NCBI GenBank assembly: GCA_946548065.1
Contig: CAMNPM010000024.1
Location: 1 to 36,257, forward strand
Reading direction: 5' to 3'
Source: an uncultured Prevotella sp.
Lineage (GTDB): Bacteria > Bacteroidota > Bacteroidia > Bacteroidales > Bacteroidaceae
Length of the DNA stretch: 36,257 nucleotides
Shown: piece after piece, positions 16,069 to 23,550 of the stretch
Numbering within the stretch: position 1 is the stretch's first letter
Layout: the number at the start of each line of letters is the position of its first letter
The notes under the pieces: generated by a model
Seen by the model: the letters and a program-made list of their open reading frames with translations, nothing else
What the model was told of the DNA's origin: nothing
Database searches by the model: none
Program-made: the position numbers and the translations under genes

Positions 16069-18279
16069 CTATTGCTTTGCTGCTTTAGCTGCCTCCTTGG
16101 CAGCCTTGCGGGCTTCTTTCTCTGCCTTCTTAGCCGCCTTACGGGCGGCTTTCTCTTGCTCCTTGGCGGCCTTGCGAGCTGCTTTTTCCTTCTCTTCGGC
16201 AGCTTTACGGGCTTCTTTCTCCTGCTTGCGGGCGGCTTTCTCTTGCTCCTTGGCTGCCTTCTCGGCAGCCTTGCGGGCGGCTTTCTCCTTGGCTTGAGCC
16301 TCCTTGACGGTTCGCTTCTGGGCCTTCTCGGCAGCCTTGCGCTGGCGCTCGGCATCCTTCTGTTGCTGTTGCAGGAGCTTTTCTTCCTCGCTCTTGCCCT
16401 TGCCAAAGAGATTGAAGCGGATGCCCGGCTTGATCTTCGTCTTCTTCATCTCGTTGGTGTTGGTGAACGAGAACGTGCAGCTCAGCGTGGCAAAGCTGCC
16501 CGGAGCCTTTATCATACCCTCGGCAATGGCACCGTTGGACACGATTTTGCAATAGACGTTCTTGGCCTTGACAAGCCCATACTTCGCCTCTTCAACATGA
16601 GCCGTCACCTCACCGATGGGCAGCTTGCCGCCCAGCTTGCGACGCATGATGGCGGTACGGGGCTTGGAGATGTCGAACTTGAAGTCGGCCGATGCTGTCA
16701 CAGGTCCCAGGTCAGGCATGTCCATCACCTTGCCCAGCTCAATCTGCTTGGCTGCGGCGTGACCATAGACATACTTGTTGAGCTCGTCGAGGGAGAAGTC
16801 GAAGTTGATGCTGCCGGCAGCCGTGCGAACCAGACCACGGAACATCTCTTTCTTGTAGACCACGTCGAACGAACCCGTATAGATGAGCGTTCCCAGGGCA
16901 TTGAGCTGTTTCATCATGAACTTCTTGACCACAAACTGATTGATGAGCAGCTCCTTCTCGCCTCCCTTGATGACTGCCTGCTTGACGTCGAAGTGTACAT
17001 GCAGGTCGTACTTGTTCTTCAAGCCCACAATGGAGCCCTTGGCCTTGATGTTCACCAGTCCGTTGGGGCGCGTCACCACCGCATCGTGGAATCGCATGCC
17101 TTCTGCATCGCCATCCATGCGCACACTGAGGTTGAGTGGAATCTTGAAATTCCTGAGCACGGGGGCAAACATGCGGGAGATGTCCTGAAGATAGACCGTG
17201 CCGCCTATCGTAGAGGTGAAGTATGACAGCTTCTTGCCTGTCTTCTTGTTGGGGAACTTCAAGTCGGCTCGCACAAAGTGCAGTTCGGTATTCTTCTGCT
17301 TCAGCACCACATCCTCCAGGCGCATGCCCTCCTTGTTGGCGGTCAGCTCGCACTGCAGCTTCGTGATGTCAAGCCCGGTGATGGTGTCCTGGGCAGTAAA
17401 CTCGCGCAGCCAGCCGTGAACGGTGCCTTTCTCCACCCGGTCGATGGCAAGCTTCATGTCGGCCCAGATATTGAAGTGGCCCACGTCAAAGAATCCGCGC
17501 TTGGGCTTGCCCGCGTTCTTACGGGGCTTGTGGTTGTTGGTGCGGAAGTTCACACGGTGCAGGTTGAGCTGTTGCTCACCATCCTCTGCCTTCACCTCTA
17601 TCTCGGTCACCAGTACATTGTTCGTCACCAGCTCGCCCTTCTTGTTGAAGCGTTCCCACTGGCCGTGCAGGTTGGCAATCTTACCGTCTAACATGCCTTC
17701 GCTGTCCTGGTCGATTTTCAGCAATCCCAGATAGACGCTGTCCTTATTGAACCGCACCCCGATGTCTTCTGCCTTCACCCTGCTCACCGTCAAGGCCAGC
17801 TTACCCTTCTTCTTGTCTGCGGGTTGCTTGGTCTTGGGCTTTTTCTTGTCTGACTTGAATGCGTCGATGATGAACTGGTAGTTGGCCACCGTGTCGGGCG
17901 ACAATGAATCCTTTGGCACCTTGTGTAGCTCAGCCTGAATGCCCTTCACCCTGATTTCAGGAATGACGATTTCATTTTTCATCAGCTTCATGATGTCTAC
18001 GTCGGCCCTGAGGAATTCCAGGCTCAGCATCTTGCGCTGCTGCAGGTCGTCGATGTTGAGCCCAAACAGTTCGGCATCCAGTGTCAGCAGGTCGATGCTC
18101 ACACTGTCTATGCTGACATTGGTCTTCAGCTTCTCTTTCAACAAGACGGTGGCCTTGTTGAGTAACTTCTGCTGTACGGAAGAGGTGTTCAGCATGCAAA
18201 AGCCTCCCACCAGCAACAGCACTACGATACCCACGACAGTACTTACGCTGACTATCAGCCACTTCATCACTTTGCCCAT
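16069..18279 (-). CDS. AsmA-like envelope protein with Lys/Ala-rich C-terminal tail
   Basis: A 736-residue protein with one N-terminal membrane anchor (about 8-30) followed by LNTSSVQQKLLNKATVLLKE and strands typical of AsmA/TamB-type bridge proteins (VSIDSVSIDLL, LDAELFGLNI, LEFLRADVDI). Such proteins span the periplasm and are thought to move lipids or help outer-membrane assembly. The body to about residue 630 is beta-rich and ends GIRFNLFGKGKSEEEKL. The last 100 residues are a low-complexity charged helix of repeated KAARKAAKEQE-like units. In the minus-strand operon order it is the last of three envelope genes. The match to AsmA is by pattern and not by a diagnostic motif, so the family call is moderate. 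Confidence 0.7.
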   Translation of the reverse strand: MGKVMKWLIVSVSTVVGIVVLLLVGGFCMLNTSSVQQKLLNKATVLLKEKLKTNVSIDSVSIDLLTLDAELFGLNIDDLQQRKMLSLEFLRADVDIMKLMKNEIVIPEIRVKGIQAELHKVPKDSLSPDTVANYQFIIDAFKSDKKKPKTKQPADKKKGKLALTVSRVKAEDIGVRFNKDSVYLGLLKIDQDSEGMLDGKIANLHGQWERFNKKGELVTNNVLVTEIEVKAEDGEQQLNLHRVNFRTNNHKPRKNAGKPKRGFFDVGHFNIWADMKLAIDRVEKGTVHGWLREFTAQDTITGLDITKLQCELTANKEGMRLEDVVLKQKNTELHFVRADLKFPNKKTGKKLSYFTSTIGGTVYLQDISRMFAPVLRNFKIPLNLSVRMDGDAEGMRFHDAVVTRPNGLVNIKAKGSIVGLKNKYDLHVHFDVKQAVIKGGEKELLINQFVVKKFMMKQLNALGTLIYTGSFDVVYKKEMFRGLVRTAAGSINFDFSLDELNKYVYGHAAAKQIELGKVMDMPDLGPVTASADFKFDISKPRTAIMRRKLGGKLPIGEVTAHVEEAKYGLVKAKNVYCKIVSNGAIAEGMIKAPGSFATLSCTFSFTNTNEMKKTKIKPGIRFNLFGKGKSEEEKLLQQQQKDAERQRKAAEKAQKRTVKEAQAKEKAARKAAEKAAKEQEKAARKQEKEARKAAEEKEKAARKAAKEQEKAARKAAKKAEKEARKAAKEAAKAAKQ
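16072..16330 (-). repeat. Degenerate coding repeat for the Lys/Ala/Glu-rich tail
   Basis: The DNA repeats units such as GCCTTGCGGGC and GCTTTCTCTTGCTCCTTGGC (plus-strand reading) many times within the coding region of the AsmA-like protein's tail. Unit length varies by multiples of three (for example, 11-residue steps of KAARKAAKEQE), as expected for a coding repeat that can slip in frame. Confidence 0.75.
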
Positions 18280-18298
18280 TTGCGTCTTTTCTTAATAG

Positions 18299-19324
18299 TT
18301 ATTTAAGCATTTCTTTTAGCTTCTCTTCTAGTTTTTGTGGTGTCAGATTGCGTGCCACAATGGTTCCCGAGGCATCTATTACCAGATTGCCCGGGACATC
18401 GCTCACACCAACCTTGCGCAGCATCGGTGTTTCCCACATCTGACCGTCACAGATGGTCTTCCAGGGTAGCGAGTCGCGCTCTACGCGCGTTTTGATGTCC
18501 TGGGGACGGGCATCCAGGCAGATGCTTACCACCCCCAGCTTGTCTGCGTATTCTTTTTTCAGGCGGAACAAGCGGCGCTGCATGTCTGTGCTCTGGAAGT
18601 TCCATGTTGCCCATACCGACAGCACATTCACCTTACGCTTCAGGTCGCCTTCTGTCACGCTGGCTCCCTTGACATCCTTTGCTGTAAAGGCCTGCAGCTT
18701 GCTCTTCAGCGCTCCGTTGCCAAGCAGGGGCAGCTGCTTCTGCCACTTGATAATCTGTCCGTTGTCGGGCTGCTCCTTCGCCATCAGGTTGACCAGTGCC
18801 AGCACTTTCTTGTAGTCAGGGTTGGCGTCTGACAGGAAGTAGCGCTGCAGCAAGTAGATGCTCACCTCCGATGCAGGATTGTCTTTGATGTACTCCTCCA
18901 CCTTCTTGGGCACGTCTGGCGGCATCAGCTTGTTCAGCTCCTGGCGCAGCTGCGTCATATCGTCATTCTCGTCTGTTCCGCTGATGCTGATCTCGCGCAG
19001 ATGGGTGGCGTCTCCCTTGATGTCCACCTCAGCCCCCGGCTTGGCAAACACGGGCAGCTCGGAGTAGTTGGGAAACACGATAATCAGCGTTGCCGACGAG
19101 CGCAGGGGAGTCTCGAAGATGAAGCGCCCTTCGCGCACGGGTATCGTATCTATTCCGTTGATGGTGCCGTCAGTGGTGTACACCCAGAACTCGCCCTGAT
19201 GCATGTTGCGCAGGCGACCTTCCAGACGGAACTTGTCACTGTCGACACCACACGATGTTAGAAGTAAAAGGGTAAAAAGGTAAAACGGCAGAACACCGAT
19301 TGCAGCCCTTGCTCTATGCATCAT
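18299..19324 (-). CDS. DUF4369-like lipoprotein with a redox-inactive thioredoxin fold
   Basis: A 341-residue lipoprotein (lipobox LLTSC, acylated Cys about residue 25). The N-terminal part (about 30-115; FRLEGRLRN, GRFIFETPL, PGAEVDIKG) resembles the DUF4369 domain that precedes thioredoxin domains in Bacteroidetes. The C-terminal part (about 210-341) has the TlpA/thioredoxin pattern: VNVLSVWATW at 232-241, then VVSICLDAR, and DVPGNLVIDASGTIV with the cis-proline at about 311. Where the CXXC active site should follow WATW the sequence is NFQS, so no redox-active pair exists. It probably acts as a binding or scaffolding protein. It lies 7 bp after the TPR lipoprotein gene and 19 bp before the AsmA-like gene. 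Confidence 0.82.
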   Translation of the reverse strand: MMHRARAAIGVLPFYLFTLLLLTSCGVDSDKFRLEGRLRNMHQGEFWVYTTDGTINGIDTIPVREGRFIFETPLRSSATLIIVFPNYSELPVFAKPGAEVDIKGDATHLREISISGTDENDDMTQLRQELNKLMPPDVPKKVEEYIKDNPASEVSIYLLQRYFLSDANPDYKKVLALVNLMAKEQPDNGQIIKWQKQLPLLGNGALKSKLQAFTAKDVKGASVTEGDLKRKVNVLSVWATWNFQSTDMQRRLFRLKKEYADKLGVVSICLDARPQDIKTRVERDSLPWKTICDGQMWETPMLRKVGVSDVPGNLVIDASGTIVARNLTPQKLEEKLKEMLK

Positions 19325-19331
19325 CTTACCC

Positions 19332-21014
19332 TTACTTAACGCCCTTCAGTTCCAGATCTTTGCTTGAGTAGTCAGCCAGCTTGGGGTCGAGTTCCACAGC
19401 CTGACGGAGGAAGAAGCCAGCCATTCCGCTGTTGCCCTGACGGGCACATACCAGTGCCTGCAGGTAGTTGGTCATCGCATCAGCAGGCTTCACGGCCCTT
19501 AGCGTCTGGGCTGCCTTTTCATAGTCGCGTGTCAGCAACTGTGCCAGCCCGGCACTGTTCGACAGCGTGTTGCTCAGGTCTTGTGCTGCCAGCGCATAGT
19601 TGCCCTGAGCCAGATGCAGGTTGCCCAAGGCCTCAGCCAGGTTGTTGGCACCTGCGGCCTTGCCTATCTGAAGCTCGGCAGTCTGGACATCGCCTTGCTG
19701 CAATGCCAGCATACCCAGGTTGGCAAAGACCTCCGGGCAGTTGGGGTTGACAGCCTGTGCCTTCTGCAGCCACTGCCGGGCCTGCTCATAGTCGCCTTTC
19801 TGCCAGGCAAGGGTAGCCAGGTTGTTGTAGGCACGTACATCGCCGGCATACTGGCGGGTGGTCTGCTGATAGATGCGCTCCTTCTCTGCCTGGTCGGTGG
19901 TCAGCGTGGCGGCATACAGCATTTCCTCGACGCTCAGCTTTGAGGCATCCTGGGCCAGCTGGTCCTTGATTTGCTGGTCGTTGCGGCCTATGGTCTCGTA
20001 GTTGATGGTCAGGCGGGCGCGGCGCAGCTCGGGCAAGATGCCGTCGGCCAGCTCGCGGAAGCCGGCACTCATATTCTTAATCTGCTGCTCGCGCTCCTCA
20101 GGATCCTTGTACATGGAGAGTACGCGCAGTATCACATCCTTGTCCTGGATATTCGAAGCCTGCACCAGCTGCTGGAATCCCTCCCAGTCCTGCGCCGTAT
20201 AGCTGGCCTCCACATCACCCTGTAGCTGGGCCTGCTGCATCTGCTGGCGCACATAGCCCTCGGCGTTCTGCTGGCGCTGGCTGGCCAGTCGCTCGTTCAG
20301 CTGGAAGCCTCCGTCAGGCGAGGCGTATGCCGACACCTCCACGCTCTGCAGGTTCAGCGTCTCCTGCTCCTGGCTGATGCGCTTCAGCAGTGCCACAAAC
20401 TCCTGCACAGAGCCCGTCTTCAGTTCGCTCTTGCGCAGCTCAGCCTGCTGAATCAAGAAGCGGATATTGGCATTCTGCTTCTGGGCCACCACACGCTGGA
20501 AAGCATCGGGAGCCAGACAGCCCCTCGACTGCAGCAGCGTCTGCCGATACAGTTCGCTGGTGGCGATGACACCGTCGGCCACCTTGACCGAAGGCACGTG
20601 CACCTGCTTGTTGCCTATCTTGGCGTCAAAGGCCAGGTAGAGGTCACTCTGGTGCATCGCGTCCACATAGGGGAACGCAGTCTTCATCGTGTAGTGTCCG
20701 CCCAAGAGGTAGGAAATCTGCTGGTTGTTGTCCAGCACCTTCTCGCCCTGGAATGTGGCAGACTGTCCCTCAGCCACTTTCAGCACACCGTTCTCTACAT
20801 ACTGCAGCTGGGGTATCACGCGCACCACTGCTTTTTTGTTCATATACTTCTCAGGGAAGGTACCGTTGATGGTGGCAGTCACCACCCCGGCATCTGCCTC
20901 CAGAGGATTGGGAGTCACCTTAAAGTAGTCGCTCGACAACTCACCCAGCTTGCCTGAGCAGGAAGCCAACAGCCCGGCGGCTGCTACCAAAACTAATGTC
21001 TTTGCTGTCTTCAT
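19332..21014 (-). CDS. TPR lipoprotein with an OmpA-like segment
   Basis: A 560-residue lipoprotein (lipobox LLASC, acylated Cys at residue 19). Residues 30-150 form a beta-rich domain of unknown type. Residues 185-345 contain an OmpA-like stretch (LNLQSVEVSAYASPDGGFQL, then NERLASQRQQNAEGYV), which resembles peptidoglycan-binding OmpA_C sequences. Residues 365-545 hold TPR-like helices (AYNNLATLAWQKGDYEQARQ; EVFANLGMLALQQGDVQTAE). It is the first gene of the minus-strand operon and follows a clear promoter at 21041-21072. The combination suggests a scaffold tethering an outer-membrane complex to the cell wall (inference). The precise partner is unknown. Confidence 0.8.
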   Translation of the reverse strand: MKTAKTLVLVAAAGLLASCSGKLGELSSDYFKVTPNPLEADAGVVTATINGTFPEKYMNKKAVVRVIPQLQYVENGVLKVAEGQSATFQGEKVLDNNQQISYLLGGHYTMKTAFPYVDAMHQSDLYLAFDAKIGNKQVHVPSVKVADGVIATSELYRQTLLQSRGCLAPDAFQRVVAQKQNANIRFLIQQAELRKSELKTGSVQEFVALLKRISQEQETLNLQSVEVSAYASPDGGFQLNERLASQRQQNAEGYVRQQMQQAQLQGDVEASYTAQDWEGFQQLVQASNIQDKDVILRVLSMYKDPEEREQQIKNMSAGFRELADGILPELRRARLTINYETIGRNDQQIKDQLAQDASKLSVEEMLYAATLTTDQAEKERIYQQTTRQYAGDVRAYNNLATLAWQKGDYEQARQWLQKAQAVNPNCPEVFANLGMLALQQGDVQTAELQIGKAAGANNLAEALGNLHLAQGNYALAAQDLSNTLSNSAGLAQLLTRDYEKAAQTLRAVKPADAMTNYLQALVCARQGNSGMAGFFLRQAVELDPKLADYSSKDLELKGVK

Positions 21015-21040
21015 AATTGTGTTCTATTGCTTTTTGCGGG

Positions 21041-21072
21041 CAAAGATACACAAAAACGGCGGAAGTACCAAA
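21041..21072 (-). promoter_or_regulatory. Bacteroidetes-type promoter for the three-gene envelope operon
   Basis: On the minus strand, TTTG (21069-21072) and TATCTTTG (21041-21048) are separated by 20 bp, and the ATG at 21014 lies 26 bp downstream of the box. A tandem-repeat array begins 44 bp further upstream. Confidence 0.72.
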
Positions 21073-21115
21073 TTATTCACGACCGTTTTTTCTCTCTTTG
21101 TCCTTGAAAAAGGAA

Positions 21116-21242
21116 TTAGATGGCTGGGGAAAAGAAATTAGCTGGCTGGGAAAGTTTTGTCTACAAGTTGTGTACCTATGTTTCCAAGTTGTAGACATGT
21201 GTCTACAACTTGTGTACTTATGTCTACAAGTTGGAAACATAA
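21116..21242. repeat. Tandem array of 22-bp (x2) and 21-bp (x4) repeats
   Basis: Two 22-bp units starting TTAGATGGCTGGGG (21116) and TTAGCTGGCTGGG (21138) are followed directly by four 21-bp units starting at 21159, 21180, 21201 and 21222. The 21-bp consensus is close to GTCTACAAGTTGTGTACNTA; unit two begins GTTTCCAAGTTGTAGACAT. Units two and three also form an inverted repeat with 13-bp arms (CAAGTTGTAGACA and TGTCTACAACTTG) separated by two bases. The array fills most of the 314-bp stretch without a gene between the lipoprotein start (21014) and tRNA-Leu (21329). A chance open frame runs through it, but nothing suggests a gene. Confidence 0.85.
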
Positions 21243-21251
21243 AATCCGTAG

Positions 21252-21271
21252 GCAGGAAAAATCTTTCCTGC
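21252..21271. other. 8-bp stem inverted repeat
   Basis: GCAGGAAA (21252-21259), a 4-base loop, and TTTCCTGC (21264-21271) form a perfect hairpin between the tandem-repeat array and tRNA-Leu. No strong T-run follows on either strand, so terminator function is uncertain. Confidence 0.45.
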
Positions 21272-21306
21272 AGTGACTCTATAAAATAAGGAAGGGTGAA
21301 GAAAGT

Positions 21307-21322
21307 GCTTGCAAATGCAAGC
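21307..21322 (-). terminator. Possible terminator or processing hairpin after tRNA-Leu
   Basis: Seven-base arms GCTTGCA and TGCAAGC separated by two bases lie 6 bp beyond the tRNA 3' end. On the minus strand the hairpin is followed by ACTTTCTTC, a poor T-run, so the call is tentative. Confidence 0.4.
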
Positions 21323-21328
21323 GTCGTG

Positions 21329-21412
21329 TGCCGCGAGCGGGACTCGAACCCGCACAGCCTTTATGGCCAAGGGATTTTAAGTCCCTCGTGTCTACCATTC
21401 CACCATCGCGGC
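21329..21412 (-). tRNA. tRNA-Leu (UAA anticodon)
   Basis: An 84-nt cloverleaf on the minus strand. The acceptor arms GCCGCGA (21406-21412) and TCGCGGC (21330-21336) pair perfectly and are followed by discriminator A. The anticodon stem AGGGA/TCCCT encloses the loop CTTAAAA, giving anticodon TAA. A long class II variable arm follows (TTGGCCATAAAGGCTGT region), and the T arm carries GGTTCGAGTCC. The 3' CCA is not encoded. A promoter box TACCTTTG lies 14 bp upstream. The gene stands alone. Confidence 0.96.
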
Positions 21413-21426
21413 GACCTTAGCGGATG

Positions 21427-21434
21427 CAAAGGTA
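21427..21434 (-). promoter_or_regulatory. -7 promoter box for tRNA-Leu
   Basis: The minus strand reads TACCTTTG, a full match to the Bacteroidetes -7 consensus, 14 bp before the mature tRNA 5' end. The usual -33 position falls inside the GTGAAAA tandem repeat at 21444-21471. Confidence 0.62.
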
Positions 21435-21443
21435 CGAAAAAAA

Positions 21444-21471
21444 GTGAAAAGTGAAAAGTGAAAAGTGAAAA
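21444..21471. repeat. Four tandem copies of a 7-bp unit (GTGAAAA)
   Basis: GTGAAAA is repeated perfectly at 21444, 21451, 21458 and 21465. The array lies immediately upstream of the tRNA-Leu -7 box on the minus strand and downstream of the 21504-22076 lipoprotein gene. Confidence 0.85.
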
Positions 21472-21503
21472 AATTACGCTCCCACTTCAAATTATTGCAT
21501 TTT

Positions 21504-22076
21504 TCAGCGTTTCGTGCCGCACGAGAGTCGTCCTAACGGACCTGTCGTCGATGCCAGATATTTCTCCAGTCCCACGTCGCCCTCTTCGCCATTCTGGATG
21601 ATTCCGCTGTTGTTCAGGTCGTACTTCTTGCCGCATTTGCCGCAGGTGGCAATGCCGTTGGTCGCCATCTGGAGCGGGAACTTGGGGTTGAGGTAGTTGT
21701 TCTCCTTCCTGACGCAGTTGGGACACTGGGCGTCATAGGCCACAAAACCGCCATTGGGAGCCATGTTGAAAGTCTGGAAGCCCACGATGATGCCATTGTT
21801 CACCCCCAGGATGAAATTCTGCCGCCGCTCAAGTTCACTCTTGGGCTGTTGCGACTGCATGTTCAGGTTGTTCTGAAAGGCATAGTTCGTACCCGACTCC
21901 CAGATCTTGCAGAATACTCCGGGTGAACCAACATTCATCGCCGTAGCCAACGTCTGGTCTTGATGCACCATATTGTCATAGTCGAACCGACAGGGCCAGG
22001 TGGAATACTCACCTTCCACCTGACAGCCCATGAGCATCAGCATGACGAGGAAAAGGGGCAGGGCAAGCTTTTTCAT
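21504..22076 (-). CDS. Lipoprotein with a four-cysteine, Rieske-like/zinc-ribbon domain
   Basis: A 190-residue lipoprotein (lipobox LMGC, acylated Cys at residue 18). The C-terminal half carries two CXXC pairs: CPNC at 118-121 and CGKC at 145-148, the latter followed by GKKYDLNNSGIIQNGE. The spacing and the downstream F/Y-D-x-x-x-G pattern resemble Rieske proteins (C-x-H ... C-x2-H, then xFDxxTG), but cysteines replace the histidines, which would suit zinc or a rubredoxin-like iron site (inference). Its start overlaps the argH stop by 4 bp (ATGA), so it is probably translated from the pyrE-argH message. I do not know its function. Confidence 0.75.
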   Translation of the reverse strand: MKKLALPLFLVMLMLMGCQVEGEYSTWPCRFDYDNMVHQDQTLATAMNVGSPGVFCKIWESGTNYAFQNNLNMQSQQPKSELERRQNFILGVNNGIIVGFQTFNMAPNGGFVAYDAQCPNCVRKENNYLNPKFPLQMATNGIATCGKCGKKYDLNNSGIIQNGEEGDVGLEKYLASTTGPLGRLSCGTKR

Positions 22077-23410
22077 CTGAGCAACTGTTTTTCTGCCTCT
22101 GTTACGCGTTCGAAACCAAAGCCGCCATACACCTGCTGCATCAGCTGCTGGATGCGGTCGTTGCAGAGGTTGCCAATGGAACCTTCATGCGTATGATGGA
22201 TGTCCTTGTTGGGTACGAAGGTGCCGGCCTCAATCTCCAGCCCTACCTGTTTGTAGGCATCCCGGAAGGGTACGCCTTCCGCCGCGAGCTTGTTGACCTT
22301 CTCTACGCTGAACATGGGGTCGTAGATGGGATTGTCGAGGATGTCGTCGCGCACCTCTACCTTATTTATAATATAGGCAGTCATCTGCAGGCAGTCCTTC
22401 AGCTCGTCGAAGGCAGGCAGGAACACCTCCTTGATGATCTGCAGGTCGCGGAAGTAGCCTACGGGCAGGTTGTTCATGATAAGCGTCACCTGCTGGGGCA
22501 GGGCCTGCAGCTTGTTGCACTTGGCACGAATGAGTTCGAAGACATCGGGGTTCTTCTTGTGCGGCATGATGCTCGACCCCGTGGTGCACTCCTTGGGCAG
22601 CTTCACGAAAGAGAAGTTCTGCGAGTTGAACAGGCAGGCGTCGAAAGCCAGCTTTGCCAGTGTGCCGGCAATGGTGGCTAAAGCAAAGGATACGTTGCGC
22701 TCCGTCTTGCCACGTCCCATCTGTGCATACACCACGTTATAGTCCATCGATTCGAAGCCCAGCAAGTCAGTAGTCATCTGTCGATTCAGTGGGAAGCTGG
22801 AGCCATAGCCTGCAGCAGAGCCCAGGGGATTGCGATTGGTCATCTTGAAGGCTGCCTGCAGGAACAGCATGTCGTCGGTGAGGCTCTCCGCGTAGGCACC
22901 AAACCACAGTCCGAAGCTCGAAGGCATGGCCACCTGCAGATGGGTATAGCCAGGCATCAGTACGCCCTTGTACTGCTCGCTCTTCTGGATGAGCTCGTCG
23001 AAGAGCACCTTCACAGCCTCAGCCACCTCCATCAGCTCATGGCGCGTAAAGAGCTTCAGGTCTACCAGCACCTGGTCGTTGCGCGAACGGCCCGAATGAA
23101 TCTTCTTGCCCATGTCGCCCAGCTTGCGGGTGAGCATCAGCTCCACCTGCGAGTGAACATCCTCGATGCCCTCCTCAATGACGAACTCGCCACGCTCGCA
23201 GACCTCATAGATGTTTTTCAGTTCCTGCAGCAATAGGGGCAGCTCGTCCTTTCCTATGAGCCCGATGCTTTCCAGCATGGTGATATGAGCCATCGAGCCC
23301 AATACGTCGTACTTGGCCAGATAGAGGTCCATCTCCCTGTCGCGTCCTACGGTAAAGCGCTCAATCTCGGCATTCACCTCGAAATTCTTTTCCCAGAGTT
23401 TGTTTGCCAT
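22073..23410 (-). CDS. argH: Argininosuccinate lyase
   Basis: A 445-residue member of the fumarase/aspartase superfamily that splits argininosuccinate into arginine and fumarate, the last step of arginine synthesis. The family signature GSSIMPHKKNPD is near residues 275-287 and supplies the catalytic Ser loop; HSGRSRNDQV (around residue 105-115) binds substrate, and GSAAGYGSSFP is also conserved. ATG at 23410 is followed by MANKLWEKN, the typical N terminus. The upstream space back to the SRPBCC gene is filled by a 14-unit octamer repeat, so argH translation may depend on that leader. It overlaps the downstream lipoprotein gene by 4 bp. Confidence 0.96.
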   Translation of the reverse strand: MANKLWEKNFEVNAEIERFTVGRDREMDLYLAKYDVLGSMAHITMLESIGLIGKDELPLLLQELKNIYEVCERGEFVIEEGIEDVHSQVELMLTRKLGDMGKKIHSGRSRNDQVLVDLKLFTRHELMEVAEAVKVLFDELIQKSEQYKGVLMPGYTHLQVAMPSSFGLWFGAYAESLTDDMLFLQAAFKMTNRNPLGSAAGYGSSFPLNRQMTTDLLGFESMDYNVVYAQMGRGKTERNVSFALATIAGTLAKLAFDACLFNSQNFSFVKLPKECTTGSSIMPHKKNPDVFELIRAKCNKLQALPQQVTLIMNNLPVGYFRDLQIIKEVFLPAFDELKDCLQMTAYIINKVEVRDDILDNPIYDPMFSVEKVNKLAAEGVPFRDAYKQVGLEIEAGTFVPNKDIHHTHEGSIGNLCNDRIQQLMQQVYGGFGFERVTEAEKQLLR

Positions 23411-23430
23411 TCTTTTTTTCGTTGTTTTTC

Positions 23431-23542
23431 GTTGTTTCGTTGTTTCGTTGTTTCGAAGTTTCGATATTTCGAGGCTTCGATATTTCGAGGCTTCGATGTC
23501 TCGATGCTTCGATGCTTCGATGCTTCGATGTCTCGATGCTTC
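23431..23542 (-). repeat. Octamer tandem array (TCGAnnnn), 14 units, leader of argH
   Basis: Fourteen consecutive 8-bp units in perfect register fill the gap between the SRPBCC stop (23551) and argH start (23410). On the minus strand the units read GAAGCATC, GAGACATC, GAAGCCTC, GAAATATC, GAAACTTC and finally GAAACAAC, so nearly every unit boundary is TCGA or ACGA. The units become A-rich towards the start codon, with the last 20 bp almost entirely A and C. No open frame of interest runs through it. Confidence 0.88.
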
Positions 23543-23550
23543 GCCCTCTT

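Noticed and set aside
21017..21289. Open frame with a repeated LCLQVV-like peptide
   Set aside because: The 7-residue periodicity is just the 21-bp DNA repeat read in frame; the peptide has no start context and no family resemblance.
23431..23542. Octamer array as a CRISPR
   Set aside because: The units are 8 bp with no spacers of 25-40 bp, and there are no cas genes in the window.
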